This document shows positions 1-9,030 of a stretch of DNA of 64,000 bases, piece after piece; position 1 is the first letter of the stretch; the number at the start of each line of letters is the position of its first letter. The translations under genes and the position numbers were made by a program. Source of the DNA: Stenomitos rutilans HA7619-LM2 (GTDB taxonomy: Bacteria > Cyanobacteriota > Cyanobacteriia > Leptolyngbyales > Leptolyngbyaceae); contig JAHHIE010000006.1 in assembly GCA_019358945.1 (NCBI GenBank), positions 62,001-126,000 on the forward strand, in the 5' to 3' direction. The notes below the pieces were generated by a model, which saw only the letters and a list, made by a program, of their open reading frames with translations, had not been told where the DNA came from and ran no database searches.

Positions 1-4
1 TCTA

Positions 5-79
5 TTCTCAATAAGACGTGCTACTTGAAAATAAAAGTTTTATTGTGTATTATTCTCATTAATACAGATTTATTGAGAA
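5..79 (+). promoter_or_regulatory. Iron-box-like repeats upstream of furA
   Basis: Three copies of the 10-mer TTCTCA(A/T)TAA lie in the short AT-rich leader of the Fur gene: plus strand at 5-14 and 53-62, and minus strand at 70-79 (read as TTATTGAGAA). The last two form an inverted pair that ends eight bases before the start codon at 87. From memory, FurA-protected boxes in Anabaena have a very similar core, so autoregulation by the encoded Fur protein is likely. This is inference; only the repeats are seen directly. Confidence 0.5.
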
Positions 80-86
80 GAAGACA

Positions 87-542
87 ATGGCAGTTCCCTA
101 CACAGCCACTTCACTGAAAGCTGAACTGAATGAAAAGGGTTGGCGACTTACTCCTCAGCGAGAGACAATTTTGCAAGTCTTTCAAAATTTGTCGAAGGGC
201 AACCACCTCAGCGCCGAAGATTTGTACAACCTGCTGAAAGATGATGGAGAAGCGATTAGCCTTTCTACTATCTACCGCACACTTAAATTGATGGCGCGCA
301 TGGGCATTCTGCGAGAACTAGAGCTGGCAGAAGGCCATAAGCACTATGAACTCAATCAGCCGTCGTATCACCACCATCACTTAATTTGCGTTCGCTGCAA
401 TAAAACGATCGAGTTTAAGAGCGATTCGATTCTTAAAGTGGGGGTCAAAACCGCACAGAAGGAAGGCTATCACTTGTTAGACTGTCAGCTTACCATCCAT
501 GCGGTGTGTCCTGTCTGCCAGCGATCGCTATTGCCCATGTAA
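87..542 (+). CDS. furA: Ferric uptake regulator, FurA type
   Basis: This is a Fur-family metal-dependent repressor of 151 residues, a normal length for the family. The N-terminal winged helix contains the conserved stretches LTPQRETIL (residues 21-29) and SLSTIYRTLKLM (58-69). The C-terminal dimerisation and metal domain has a His run at 95-98 and two CxxC pairs at 101-104 and 141-144. The sequence closely resembles cyanobacterial FurA (ELNEKGWRLTPQRE, ARMGILRELEL) rather than Zur or PerR paralogues. It would bind Fe(II) and repress iron-acquisition genes, with links to redox control through the CxxC cysteines. The ATG at 87 follows an AGAAGA ribosome-binding sequence. Box-like repeats in the leader suggest autoregulation. 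The next gene is convergent. Confidence 0.9.
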   Translation: MAVPYTATSLKAELNEKGWRLTPQRETILQVFQNLSKGNHLSAEDLYNLLKDDGEAISLSTIYRTLKLMARMGILRELELAEGHKHYELNQPSYHHHHLICVRCNKTIEFKSDSILKVGVKTAQKEGYHLLDCQLTIHAVCPVCQRSLLPM

Positions 543-582
543 CCTGTGCTATGTAGCAGCAGGTATGGAGCATGATCAGAAA

Positions 583-1503
583 CTAGAAGTAGCGTACCTG
601 AGCATCTAGCCTGTTGGCCCGTAAAAGTGCTGCTCTTGCTTCAGCAATTCCCTTCTCTGCAAACGCACCTGCCCAAACATAGCGACCCAGGTTAGAAGAG
701 GTATAAACGGCTCTAGGCTCAAACCGCTGGACTTGCCATAAAGTGGTGCTGCTTTTTGCTGGCACGACAACGACATAACGGTTGTTAACACCAGCGACGG
801 GACGGTTAGCAATTGGAGAGATATAGTCACCGTTGCTATAAGATGGATTGCCTGGATCAACGGATGGAGACGGATAACCTATATTGGTACCGTTAGAAAG
901 AGCACTGCGAGTGGCCGAACCAACGATGCCATCAGCAGATAGACCGTTAGAGGCTTGAAAGCTGCGGACAGCACGATCGGTTGCTGAGCCAAAAACGCCA
1001 TCGACCGTGATGTCGTAGCCCAGGTTTCTCAACTGTTGTTGGATAGCTCTCACATCAGCGCCAGTACTGCCGCGCCGTAAGCCGCCACTATAGCTAATGG
1101 GGCGATAGTTGCTTCCCGATACAGCGTATGGCTGTCCTCTGAGCGCACGCTGCGTCGCTGGGCCCGCAACACCATCGACAGCCAAACCGCGTGATGCCTG
1201 AAATCGTCTGACTGCACTTTCAGTGAGGGTGCTGTAAACCCCAGTGGAACTGCGATTGAAGTAGCCTGCCGATCTCAACCGATTTTGCAGGGTGGTCACA
1301 GAAGGGCCACGATCGCCAACCTGAAGTGCTGAAGCGTGTCCTGCGACTGCCAGAATTGCAGCAGGAACAAGCAATTGCAGCATGAGTAAGCTAGCTTGAC
1401 CAGACAGCTGCTTCACGTTGAAGCGATCAAAAGACAGTGCCAGGTCCGTTGCTTCGGGATCTTCATAGGCACACGCAGTATGCAGGTAGGCAAAAGTTTC
1501 CAT
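583..1503 (-). CDS. Secreted peptidoglycan-binding protein, two PG_binding_1 domains
   Basis: The 306-residue protein has two tandem peptidoglycan-binding repeats, one near residues 60-120 (VGDRGPSVTTLQNRL) and one near 143-205 (GSTGADVRAIQQQLRNLGY). Both contain the three-helix PG_binding_1 pattern ending in VDG(V/I)xGxAT. The last 75 residues (YVVVVPAKS to the C-terminus) look like a SPOR-like glycan-strand-binding fold. A hydrophobic segment around residues 38-58 ending in ASA could be a signal peptide or anchor, although it is preceded by an unusually long polar N-terminus (METFAYLHTACAYED). That N-terminus is, from memory, typical of this cyanobacterial group. No catalytic domain is visible, so the protein probably anchors or organises the cell wall rather than cutting it. 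It is convergent with furA. Confidence 0.8.
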   Translation of the reverse strand: METFAYLHTACAYEDPEATDLALSFDRFNVKQLSGQASLLMLQLLVPAAILAVAGHASALQVGDRGPSVTTLQNRLRSAGYFNRSSTGVYSTLTESAVRRFQASRGLAVDGVAGPATQRALRGQPYAVSGSNYRPISYSGGLRRGSTGADVRAIQQQLRNLGYDITVDGVFGSATDRAVRSFQASNGLSADGIVGSATRSALSNGTNIGYPSPSVDPGNPSYSNGDYISPIANRPVAGVNNRYVVVVPAKSSTTLWQVQRFEPRAVYTSSNLGRYVWAGAFAEKGIAEARAALLRANRLDAQVRYF

Positions 1504-1996
1504 AGGTTCCCCACAACAATTAGTTAGCTAGTCTACAAACAAGAGTTGGACGTTAATGTTAATAAAAATCTTAGCTTTATTAATCCACAAAGGGAAGTAT
1601 TAGCGAAAAGTTGCATGGTAGTTCGCTAAGGATCGCGGATTCAATAACTTCGACAAATTAGATGCTCTGTAGGGGGTGCACGGGCGTGCGCCCGTACTTC
1701 AAGATCACGCTTTAATTAATTCTCGCCCCTAAGATATGTTTGAGAGGTGATGTGGATGTTTGATGCCATACTCTTTTTTGAGCTTCAAACTGTTGCTTAA
1801 AATGCTTCTGGAGCGAATGAACCGATTGCCGAACATCGCTTTCTCTGCACTCATTGCTGATAGGTTGCTGAGCATCTCACAGCTACAGCAGCGTTCAGGT
1901 CACGTTTCAGGCAGAGGAATGAATACTTTTCTTATTCGACTGCTGCTCAGCATAGTGGATGAGGGTCCGTCTGTAGTCAGAAAGCATGGCGTGTCG
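1504..1996. other. Intergenic region with one dispersed palindromic repeat
   Basis: No convincing gene is seen in these 490 bases. Short open frames exist, but they lack family resemblance and mostly overlap the 3' end of the neighbouring secreted-protein gene. The only clear structure is the 91-bp dispersed repeat listed separately at 1625-1715. Confidence 0.5.
1625..1715 (+). repeat. Dispersed palindromic repeat, copy A
   Basis: This stretch is the inverted counterpart of 36271-36360. Both share GCTAA(G/C)GATCGCGG at one end, AATAACTTCGACAA, CTGTAGGGG, a GC-rich palindromic core (here CGGGCGTGCGCCCG) and TCAAGATCAC near the other end. The copies differ at about fifteen scattered positions. 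It is intergenic in both places and encodes nothing, so it fits a small non-autonomous repeat that folds into a hairpin. Boundaries are approximate. Confidence 0.7.
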
Positions 1997-2680
1997 CTAG
2001 TTTTGCCCACTGGTGCAAGCCGCAATGTTACGATTAACCCCCTCTGGCCCATTGGGTACCCAACCAACGCGAGGAAGGCCTGCAAGACCGATGTATTTGA
2101 CACGAATCCAGCGTCGGCCACCACCGTCTTGTAAATCGGTTGCTTTACCAGAGAATCTCACAATGGCCGCTTTTGTAGGCCCATCTGTTTGATTAGAGTT
2201 GCCTACATACTGAAAGATGCCATTTGCTGTATTTCGTGCGACTAACCCAGCGTTTAGATCGGCGTAAGCTGGGCCATCTGATGCGACGCTCCGTAACCGC
2301 CGACAATATTGAGGATTGGTATCAAGATCTACAGGTAAACCCCCATCAGGGGCTCCACCGCAATTTGAGACCAGTGTGTTGGTGGCAATCCATCCCAACT
2401 GAGGAGCTTTAATCTGAACAACGTCAGTACCAAAGATGCCTGTGAGCGTGACACTAGAATTTTCCAGGACGGTACCGATCGCGCCTGTCAACGTGGAGGT
2501 TGTGTAAATGGTCAGTGGAGTCGTTGTCCCACGGCAGGTATCAATTTGGTCTGCGCGTTCTGTCAGCGTCGGGGTATTCTGTGCCAATAGCAACGGTAAA
2601 AAGGAGAAGGCAAAGAGAAGGAAACTGGTACAGCTTGCCACTGTGCCCAATCCCTTTACCATTGCTACCAAGGTTATCAT
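1997..2680 (-). CDS. Secreted SH3-like domain protein
   Basis: The 227-residue protein begins with a hydrophobic signal peptide (core SFLLFAFSFLPLLLAQ, cleavage probably near residue 34). It continues with two modules resembling bacterial SH3 domains. One lies around residues 50-105 (PLTIYTTSTLTGAIGTVLENSSVTL ending GWIATNTLVS), the other in the C-terminal third (WIRVKYIGLAGLPRVGWVP). Cysteines at the domain edges may form disulphides in the periplasm. A second ATG at 2662 (MVKGLG) is an equally plausible start. It lies just downstream of the PAS sensor gene on the same strand, 57 bases away, so the two may be co-transcribed. The exact ligand is unknown. Confidence 0.6.
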   Translation of the reverse strand: MITLVAMVKGLGTVASCTSFLLFAFSFLPLLLAQNTPTLTERADQIDTCRGTTTPLTIYTTSTLTGAIGTVLENSSVTLTGIFGTDVVQIKAPQLGWIATNTLVSNCGGAPDGGLPVDLDTNPQYCRRLRSVASDGPAYADLNAGLVARNTANGIFQYVGNSNQTDGPTKAAIVRFSGKATDLQDGGGRRWIRVKYIGLAGLPRVGWVPNGPEGVNRNIAACTSGQN

Positions 2681-2737
2681 GTGTTTTTCACCCCGCTTGC
2701 TAAGTGCCTCTAACGTACCTTCAAATGGGGGCGTCGT

Positions 2738-5695
2738 TTAGCGTGAGCGATCGGCGACAGATGGAGCAGACGCTGAAGCGAGCAGGCGTGATTGTAGTGA
2801 ATGGGTTCCAGGTAGCATTTGACCAACGAAATACAGTGGGTGTTCTTCACGATCGCGCACAAGTGACACACTCAGCAAGCACCAGATGGTATGACCGTCT
2901 TTGTGCCGATAGCGCTTTTCAAGATGATAGTAAGACAGTTCTCCAGACAGAAGCTTTTGTGCACAGGCCAGTGTCAGGGGCAGATCATCTGGGTGGGTCA
3001 GTTCTGCAAACGTCAGTGCCAGCAATTCTGCTTCGCTGTAACCTAGCATTTGACACAGCGATGCATTGACCTGCAAGAACTGTCCCTGCGGAGACGTCAG
3101 GCACATACTGACGGCGGTGGTATCGAAAGCATTGCGAAACCGTTGCTCACTTTGACGCAGTGCTTCTTCTGCTTGCTTGCGCTCTGTAATATCCAGCGTT
3201 GTGCCAAACATACGGATGTACGTTCCCTGTTCGTCAAACAGTGGCATACCTCTCACTTCAACGTACCGAATGGAGCCATCAGAACGGACAATGCGGAGAT
3301 CTCGCTCGTAGGCTTTACGGGTGGTAATGGCTTGAGAGACTAAATCGATCAGGGCGGCGCGATCGTCTGCATGGATAAACTGTAAGGTTTCCACAGGGCT
3401 AGGTATGGGCTGCTGAGGATCAAGCCCATGAATCTGGAACAATTCTTCTGACCACCGCGTGGTTTGCGCAATGACATCAAATTCCCAACTGCCGATATGT
3501 GCAACCCGTTGGGCTTCGCGTAACGTTGCCTCACTATGGCGCAAGGCGGCCTCTGCCTGCTTACGTTCGGCTTCAAGGCGCATTGTGGTGGTTATATCGA
3601 CATCTACAACTGTTGCAATCCAGCCTTGCAGAGTTTCGTCCCACCGAGCCGTGGCATAGCCAGATAGCCACCGCAATGTACCATCCTTGTGCCGGAAGCG
3701 GTATTGAGCGATCATTGTCTGCTGGTTCTGCAGCCGCTTGGGGTTACAAACCAGCACTCGATCCAAATCTTCTGGTAGCACCAAACTGAGCCAGAGAGTT
3801 TGATCTGCCATAAAGGCTTCGGGAGAGTAACCAAACACGGTTTCGCACCCCTTAGACCAATAGTCGTAATGCCATGAGCCATCCGGGAAGATATGAATGC
3901 TGGTGATGGAGGCGATCGCGCTAATGAGAATATCGTTTAGCTTTGTTTCAGAGCGTTGCAGTGCTAGTTCTAGCTGCTTTCGTAGCGTGATCTCACGGTA
4001 GATACAGAGCAATCGCTTCTGTCCTTCTAGCTCCAGCACCTCTGCCGAAACCAGGACAGTTCTCAATTGCCCTTGCTTATTGCGATAATCGATTTCGATC
4101 TCGCGGACGCGATTTTGTGTTTGCAGTACTTGCTCAAAGTGCGCTATCTGTTCAGGGGCAACGATGAGCTTGAGACTGACGCTATTCTGACCGATCACCT
4201 CCTCACGAGAGTAGCCAGTAAACTCCAGAAAGCGGACATTGACATCAAGGTAACGGCGTTCTGGCAGCGTCATAATGGCAATGGCATCTGGGCTAGCACG
4301 AAAGACCTTTGTGAACTTTGCTTCTGACTCTTGCAGCGCCGTTATCACTTGATCAAATGATTTTTGCAGATGCTCTGCCATTTGGTTAAAAGAGTGCCCT
4401 AACACTTCTAATTCGGCAATCTTGCTTGTGGCATCAATGGGGTGGTTCCACTCTCCCAAGGCCAGTTCACGGCTAGCGCGACTTAGGCGGAGAATCGGTT
4501 TGGCGATCCAGGAGGCGGTTACCCAACTCAGCGCGATCGCAGCAGTCAAGGCTCCAATGCAGAGCCAGAGCGTTACACGATGATTGCTGGCGATCGCGTC
4601 TCGTAGGTCAGCCTCTGGCACCACAACGACGGCTAGCCAACCCAGTTCTTGGTCACGCCCTAGCGGCTCGATGTGTACAAAGTAGCGCTGATGATCGACC
4701 TCAAAACTGAGGTGCTGCCTGTCTTGGATGCGATCGAACCCGCCAAACTGCTCCACAATTGAGGAGGCTGCTTGCTCCGTCAACGTATCGTAACTTCTGT
4801 CTGCGCGCAACCGTTGGTAAGCAAGTTCTGAAGGTGGGTTACTCGTCTTTGCAGGCGCTAGCAGCGCTGAGCGTTGGTCTGAGAGTCTCAGTTGCCGAAA
4901 GGGGCGATCGCCGTTGGAATTGGCGATGAGCAGCCCATGTTGATCAACAATAAACGCCTGTCCGGTTTTAGCGATTTTTAAGCTTCTGAGTTCGTTACTC
5001 AACGTGGTCAGCGAGATCGAAGACGCTAAAACGCCCTGAAATCTGTCAAGGTGATCATATAGTGACTGAAAATTAATGGCTGTTAGCATCGGTTGCTCAG
5101 ACGTTGACAGCTCTAAAGCCAAGCGCCAAAGCGGTTTCCGAGAGCTTTTCGCGGCTAGATACCACGAATCTAAAGCCAAAGCCTTCTGGCGTTTAAGTGT
5201 ATCAATGGAAGGCGGTGATTCTACTGTCGGAATGTTGCCCAAGTAACGGTTCAGCACGTCATCGCTCGTACCGTTGTGGACGATGACAGACATTAAACCA
5301 TGTTGCTTTTCCACAGCAAACAGCAGGCGACGCTCATCCACAAAGGCGATCGCATTCGGTTGATCAAAGCGCCTTAGCTGTTGTTCAAACAACTGCTGCA
5401 AAGCGACACGATCGCGACGGGTAAAAGCATCAAACTGGATGACCGCTGCCGTACTGCGAGACATTTCCGCTGAAGCCCGTATATCTCCCATGAGGTTCTG
5501 GTCAATGCAATGACCAACCTCTCCTGCCAGTTGACTGGCAAGGTGATTACTCATCTGCTGTCCATGACGGTAGGAGAAATAGCCCACTCCCCCAACAGCA
5601 ACGATCGTCTGCATGACAAACGGCACTACCAGTACAGCAAGCAGTGGAATCTTTTGTCGAGGGTAACGAGGTAAAGACGGCGTTGAAGGTCGCAA
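2738..5695 (-). CDS. Membrane sensor with Cache, HAMP and four PAS domains, no output domain
   Basis: The 985-residue protein has an N-terminal membrane helix (about 17-40), a large extracytoplasmic region of dCache type (about 45-370, including RLLFAVEKQHGLM and TGQAFIVDQHGLLIANSNG), a second membrane helix (about 375-397) and a HAMP linker. Four PAS domains follow: SEAKFTKVFRASPDAIAIM; a SITSIHIFPDGSW module; ATLREAQRVAHIGSWEFD; and SEQRFRNAFDTTAVSM. Inter-PAS linkers carry the usual ITxRKQ/DITERKQAEEALR motif. The chain then stops about 25 residues after the last PAS core (YFVGQM) in unrelated Ser/Ala-rich sequence. There is no DITERK helix, kinase, GGDEF or methyl-accepting domain, so no output is visible. 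It either signals through a partner or is a truncated kinase. No obvious frameshift that restores an output domain was found in the next 60 bases. Confidence 0.85.
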   Translation of the reverse strand: MRPSTPSLPRYPRQKIPLLAVLVVPFVMQTIVAVGGVGYFSYRHGQQMSNHLASQLAGEVGHCIDQNLMGDIRASAEMSRSTAAVIQFDAFTRRDRVALQQLFEQQLRRFDQPNAIAFVDERRLLFAVEKQHGLMSVIVHNGTSDDVLNRYLGNIPTVESPPSIDTLKRQKALALDSWYLAAKSSRKPLWRLALELSTSEQPMLTAINFQSLYDHLDRFQGVLASSISLTTLSNELRSLKIAKTGQAFIVDQHGLLIANSNGDRPFRQLRLSDQRSALLAPAKTSNPPSELAYQRLRADRSYDTLTEQAASSIVEQFGGFDRIQDRQHLSFEVDHQRYFVHIEPLGRDQELGWLAVVVVPEADLRDAIASNHRVTLWLCIGALTAAIALSWVTASWIAKPILRLSRASRELALGEWNHPIDATSKIAELEVLGHSFNQMAEHLQKSFDQVITALQESEAKFTKVFRASPDAIAIMTLPERRYLDVNVRFLEFTGYSREEVIGQNSVSLKLIVAPEQIAHFEQVLQTQNRVREIEIDYRNKQGQLRTVLVSAEVLELEGQKRLLCIYREITLRKQLELALQRSETKLNDILISAIASITSIHIFPDGSWHYDYWSKGCETVFGYSPEAFMADQTLWLSLVLPEDLDRVLVCNPKRLQNQQTMIAQYRFRHKDGTLRWLSGYATARWDETLQGWIATVVDVDITTTMRLEAERKQAEAALRHSEATLREAQRVAHIGSWEFDVIAQTTRWSEELFQIHGLDPQQPIPSPVETLQFIHADDRAALIDLVSQAITTRKAYERDLRIVRSDGSIRYVEVRGMPLFDEQGTYIRMFGTTLDITERKQAEEALRQSEQRFRNAFDTTAVSMCLTSPQGQFLQVNASLCQMLGYSEAELLALTFAELTHPDDLPLTLACAQKLLSGELSYYHLEKRYRHKDGHTIWCLLSVSLVRDREEHPLYFVGQMLPGTHSLQSRLLASASAPSVADRSR

Positions 5696-6326
5696 TTTTA
5701 GATAAAAGAGCGTAATTTTGTCCTAGAGCAATTCTGTCTTAGAGTGACCCTGTCCTAAAGACTGAGACGACGCTAACTCGTAAAAGTTTAAGACAACTAT
5801 ACTCAATCAGCCACTGTACTTTACTTGAGCCAGTACCAAACCCGCCAAAATGCCGAATACTTCAAGCAGAAGCCGCCAATCAACTGCTTCTTAGCCGCTG
5901 CTGAAGCTAGGGGTCGCTTGAGTTGCAAGCGCTTGAGGCCAAGGATAGTATCCAACTGCTCAATGCTGGTGACACAACGCCGGGGGTTGCTTTAGGGACG
6001 GTTTAGGGCTAGTGTCTTGTTTGGCCTTGCTTCCATCAGAGCAATTGTAGTGATGAGTCTGAATGGTTGGCCGTCTCATCGGCTCTGCATTATCTTCTCT
6101 ATAAATTGGGAAGTAGAAACAAATTGGGACGTAAAACCTCACCGGGACGTAAAGCGCTCGAACGTGATGCCACAAGCTTTTGAGCCAGAGGCGAGATGGT
6201 TGCAGGCACGATCGCCTTGGCTATGAGTGAGCGACTGAAAATCCTGCACTACTTTATGAGACCAAAACGGCTCTGGACTATGGTTACATTGAGACTTAAG
6301 GTTGCTTAACTGCTATTCAAACGCTT
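5696..6326. other. Long intergenic region with a short tandem repeat
   Basis: These 630 bases lie between divergently transcribed genes (the PAS sensor and the methyltransferase) and should hold both promoters. Three imperfect 18-bp tandem units are seen at 6105-6158 (sharing ATTGGGACGTAAA-like cores). A 28-codon frame starting at 6223 (MSERLKILHYF) ends just before the methyltransferase, but it has no recognisable family and weak translation signals. No other gene is supported. Confidence 0.4.
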
Positions 6327-7139
6327 ATGTTGCGTCATTATTTACCCAGATTTTTGCAGAAAGTGCTTCAAGGTAATCGCGCAATGGCGATCGCAGAGCC
6401 TACCTCCTTGCCTGCTGAAGGGGTGCACCCTGTTTCGGATCTGTCTGCGACCGAAGGTTCTGCGATTGAGCAGATTATTCCAAAAATTCGCCCCTACAGC
6501 ATGGTGCCAAACTTGGGGCTTGAGTATCTGGTTCAGGCTGTTCAGTCTGTGATAGGGCAGCAAATTCCCGGAGACTTTGTGGAATGCGGTGTTTGGAAAG
6601 GTGGCTGTGCTGCTGCCATGAGACTGACTGAAAATTTATTACAGCCTCAATCGCCCCGGTTGTTGCACTTGTTTGATAGTTTTGAGGGTCTGCCGCCTGT
6701 GCAGTCAATCGATGGCCCCCTGGCCCGTCGCTGGCAAGAAGACGTGAATAGCCCTGGATATTTTGATAACTGTACAGCCTCACTAGAATTAGTCCAGCAG
6801 AACTTTCACCAGCTTGGGATTTTAAACTCTACTGTGAAATTTTATAAAGGCTGGTTTGAAACAACAGTGCCTCAGTTTGTGCAACAAAATCCTGAAAGCA
6901 AGATTGCCATCCTTCGGCTTGATGGTGACTGGTATGAGTCAACAAAGGTATGCCTGGAAAACCTGTATCCGCTGGTTTCTGAAAACGGTATTATCATCAT
7001 TGATGATTATTACTATTGGGATGGTTGCGCCCTTGCAGTGCATGAGTATTTAGGTAAGCAGGGCTTAAACCATCGCATTCGTTCAATCGCCGATTTTTCA
7101 TCAGCTTATATGATCAAGCAAGCGCATCGTGAGGTTTAA
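6327..7139 (+). CDS. TylF/MycF-type SAM-dependent methyltransferase
   Basis: The 270-residue protein matches the macrocin-O-methyltransferase (TylF) family. It has PYSMVPNLGLEYL ahead of the SAM-binding motif DFVECGVWKGG (from residue 82), the acidic motif LHLFDSFEGLPP, then LRLDGDWYESTK (Asp near 199) and IIIDDYYYWDGC, which hold the metal-binding acids of this family. Relatives O-methylate sugar hydroxyls on antibiotics or on surface glycans. Here it heads a run of five same-strand genes encoding glycosyltransferases and methyltransferases, so a glycan substrate is the best guess. The next start codon is only 12 bases downstream, indicating co-transcription. Confidence 0.85.
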   Translation: MLRHYLPRFLQKVLQGNRAMAIAEPTSLPAEGVHPVSDLSATEGSAIEQIIPKIRPYSMVPNLGLEYLVQAVQSVIGQQIPGDFVECGVWKGGCAAAMRLTENLLQPQSPRLLHLFDSFEGLPPVQSIDGPLARRWQEDVNSPGYFDNCTASLELVQQNFHQLGILNSTVKFYKGWFETTVPQFVQQNPESKIAILRLDGDWYESTKVCLENLYPLVSENGIIIIDDYYYWDGCALAVHEYLGKQGLNHRIRSIADFSSAYMIKQAHREV

Positions 7140-7151
7140 GAGTTTAAATTA

Positions 7152-8960
7152 ATGGAAGATTTTCATTATTATCTGAACCCTCATCCTCAAGAGCGCCATT
7201 ATATTGCCCGTTCGACTATCATCGCGGCTTTAAAGAAATTGGCACCGACCGTTAAAGGGCGCATGATCGACATTGGTAGTGGGCCGCTGCGTGGGTATGA
7301 AGACTTGTTCAAAGCCTATGTTAGTGAATATCTTTGCATCGATCGTCCGTCTGTCGAAAACGTGGATATTGGTGCAGATTGCTACAACATTCCGCTACCC
7401 AATGCGTCAGTTGACACGATTCTCTCTACCCAAGTATTGGAGCATTTGGTTACACCTGATCGCATGCTCAAAGAATCCTACCGTTTACTAAAAGCTGGCG
7501 GTAGCCTAATTTTGACTGCTCCAATGGTGTGGGGTTTGCACGAAGAACCGTTTGACTTTTACCGATACACAGAACATGGGCTGCGCTCCTTGCTCGAACA
7601 AGCTGGATACGTTGATATTGCAATCCATCCGCTTGAAGGACTTTTTGCCGTCTTATTGCAAATGTTCATCGACGAGTATCATGTGGGCTGGTCAACTAAA
7701 AATCAACGCCTTGCCACTTTAATGACTGGAGCGTTAAATCGACTCGCCTTGTGGCTTGAGCTAATGTTTCCCACGCGACGACTATGCTTGACCTATCTTG
7801 CGGTTGCTACAAAGCCAGCAGAAGATTCTAGAGACCGTTCTAGTCTTTTCCTGCCCTCACAAGTGATCAGTGAAATGCCCCGATCGAACAATACCAGTCA
7901 ACTATCCCCTCTTTCTGACCAAAGGATTGATAAGACCATGCTTGTGGAAGAACTGAGTGAGCAATCAGAGCCATCAACGCCAATTAGTGAACTTGACTTC
8001 ACGGGAGAGCGATATATTCCAGCCTTAGCGGGGGTAGACCTGTCGTTGTGGAATGTGGATCACATGGTTCGGTATGCGTTCGTATCTGCCTTTATTAAAG
8101 ACAAGCGAGTGCTAGACATCTCCTGTGGCAGCGGTTACGGTTCGCGCTATCTGGCACTTCAAGGAGCACAGCAAGTCGTTGGGGTTGATGTTGATGAACG
8201 TTCCATTCAATTTGCCTCTAAGTTTTACCAGCATCCAGCCGTAAGTTTTATTCAGTCCGATGCGCATGCTATACAATCCTTAAAAGACGCTTCGTTTGAT
8301 GTGATTGTGTCGTTTGAGACCATTGAGCATTTACAAAACCCCAGACAATTTCTTTTGGAGCTGCGGCGACTGCTCAAACCCGATGGTCAACTTTTCATCT
8401 CCTGCCCTAACGACTACCGCGTCTCTCCTGGAGTAAGCGAGTTTCATCTTCATAAGTTTAGATTTATAGAATTTCGAGATTTGTATTTGTCTATTTTTTC
8501 TGAGGGCGTTTTTGTAGGGCAACATTTAACGGTTGCTAGTTGCATCATGAAGCCCTATGCTCCTGGCTTGAAAGATGTACAGTTTGGAGCACATCATCAA
8601 CCGTTACCGTCCGATTTTTTCACCAGCCAATACTTAGAGCATCTTTCCTCGATTGAAAACGCTGACAATTATATCGCAGTGCTTAATGTTGACGAGTCTT
8701 TGATTGGGAACCAGGCCAGTATTTCTCAACAGGCTTACCAGGTACTCATGCAAGAACTCTGCAATGTCAGTGCGGCAAGAGTAGAGTTAGAGCGGTTGCG
8801 TAGTCAGTTGCAGTCCGTTGAGGCTACCCTAGTGCACTCAAACGCGATGCATGCTCTCGCTAATGAACGAATACAAGCTATGGAAAGTAGTAAGTTCTGG
8901 CAACTCAGGAAGCTATGGTTTTGGCTCAAGCGAAAAACCAAACTTGGCAGCAACGGTTGA
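7152..8960 (+). CDS. Double class I methyltransferase with C-terminal SKFWQ motif
   Basis: Two complete class I SAM-methyltransferase domains sit on one 602-residue chain. Domain 1 (about 1-230) has MIDIGSGPLRGYE, PNASVDTILSTQVLEHL and LLKAGGSLILTAPM. Domain 2 (about 280-520) starts with DFTGERYIPA and has VLDISCGSGYGSRYLA, SFDVIVSFETIEHLQNP and LLKPDGQLFISCPND. A short helical region follows and ends in MESSKFWQLRKLWFWLK (from residue 577) plus a basic tail. Domain 2 resembles methyltransferases found beside O-antigen glycosyltransferases. The gene lies 12 bases after the TylF-type gene and 70 before the large glycosyltransferase. The fusion suggests two sequential methylations of one glycan or two related positions; substrates are unknown. 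Confidence 0.8.
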   Translation: MEDFHYYLNPHPQERHYIARSTIIAALKKLAPTVKGRMIDIGSGPLRGYEDLFKAYVSEYLCIDRPSVENVDIGADCYNIPLPNASVDTILSTQVLEHLVTPDRMLKESYRLLKAGGSLILTAPMVWGLHEEPFDFYRYTEHGLRSLLEQAGYVDIAIHPLEGLFAVLLQMFIDEYHVGWSTKNQRLATLMTGALNRLALWLELMFPTRRLCLTYLAVATKPAEDSRDRSSLFLPSQVISEMPRSNNTSQLSPLSDQRIDKTMLVEELSEQSEPSTPISELDFTGERYIPALAGVDLSLWNVDHMVRYAFVSAFIKDKRVLDISCGSGYGSRYLALQGAQQVVGVDVDERSIQFASKFYQHPAVSFIQSDAHAIQSLKDASFDVIVSFETIEHLQNPRQFLLELRRLLKPDGQLFISCPNDYRVSPGVSEFHLHKFRFIEFRDLYLSIFSEGVFVGQHLTVASCIMKPYAPGLKDVQFGAHHQPLPSDFFTSQYLEHLSSIENADNYIAVLNVDESLIGNQASISQQAYQVLMQELCNVSAARVELERLRSQLQSVEATLVHSNAMHALANERIQAMESSKFWQLRKLWFWLKRKTKLGSNG

Positions 8961-9030
8961 GAAGAACTGCTCCTCGCAGATAAGCGCTTAGACAAAACAG
9001 CCAACATTCCTGTAGAAATTTAATTGGCTT

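Noticed and set aside
1760..2134. Plus-strand frame of 124 codons
   Set aside because: Its second half is antisense to the SH3-like secreted protein gene, and the first half has no recognisable pattern.
5960..6175. Minus-strand frame of 71 codons with YVPVRF-type repeats
   Set aside because: The repetitive part is explained by three 18-bp tandem units, there is no family resemblance or translation signal, and it lies in a divergent promoter region.
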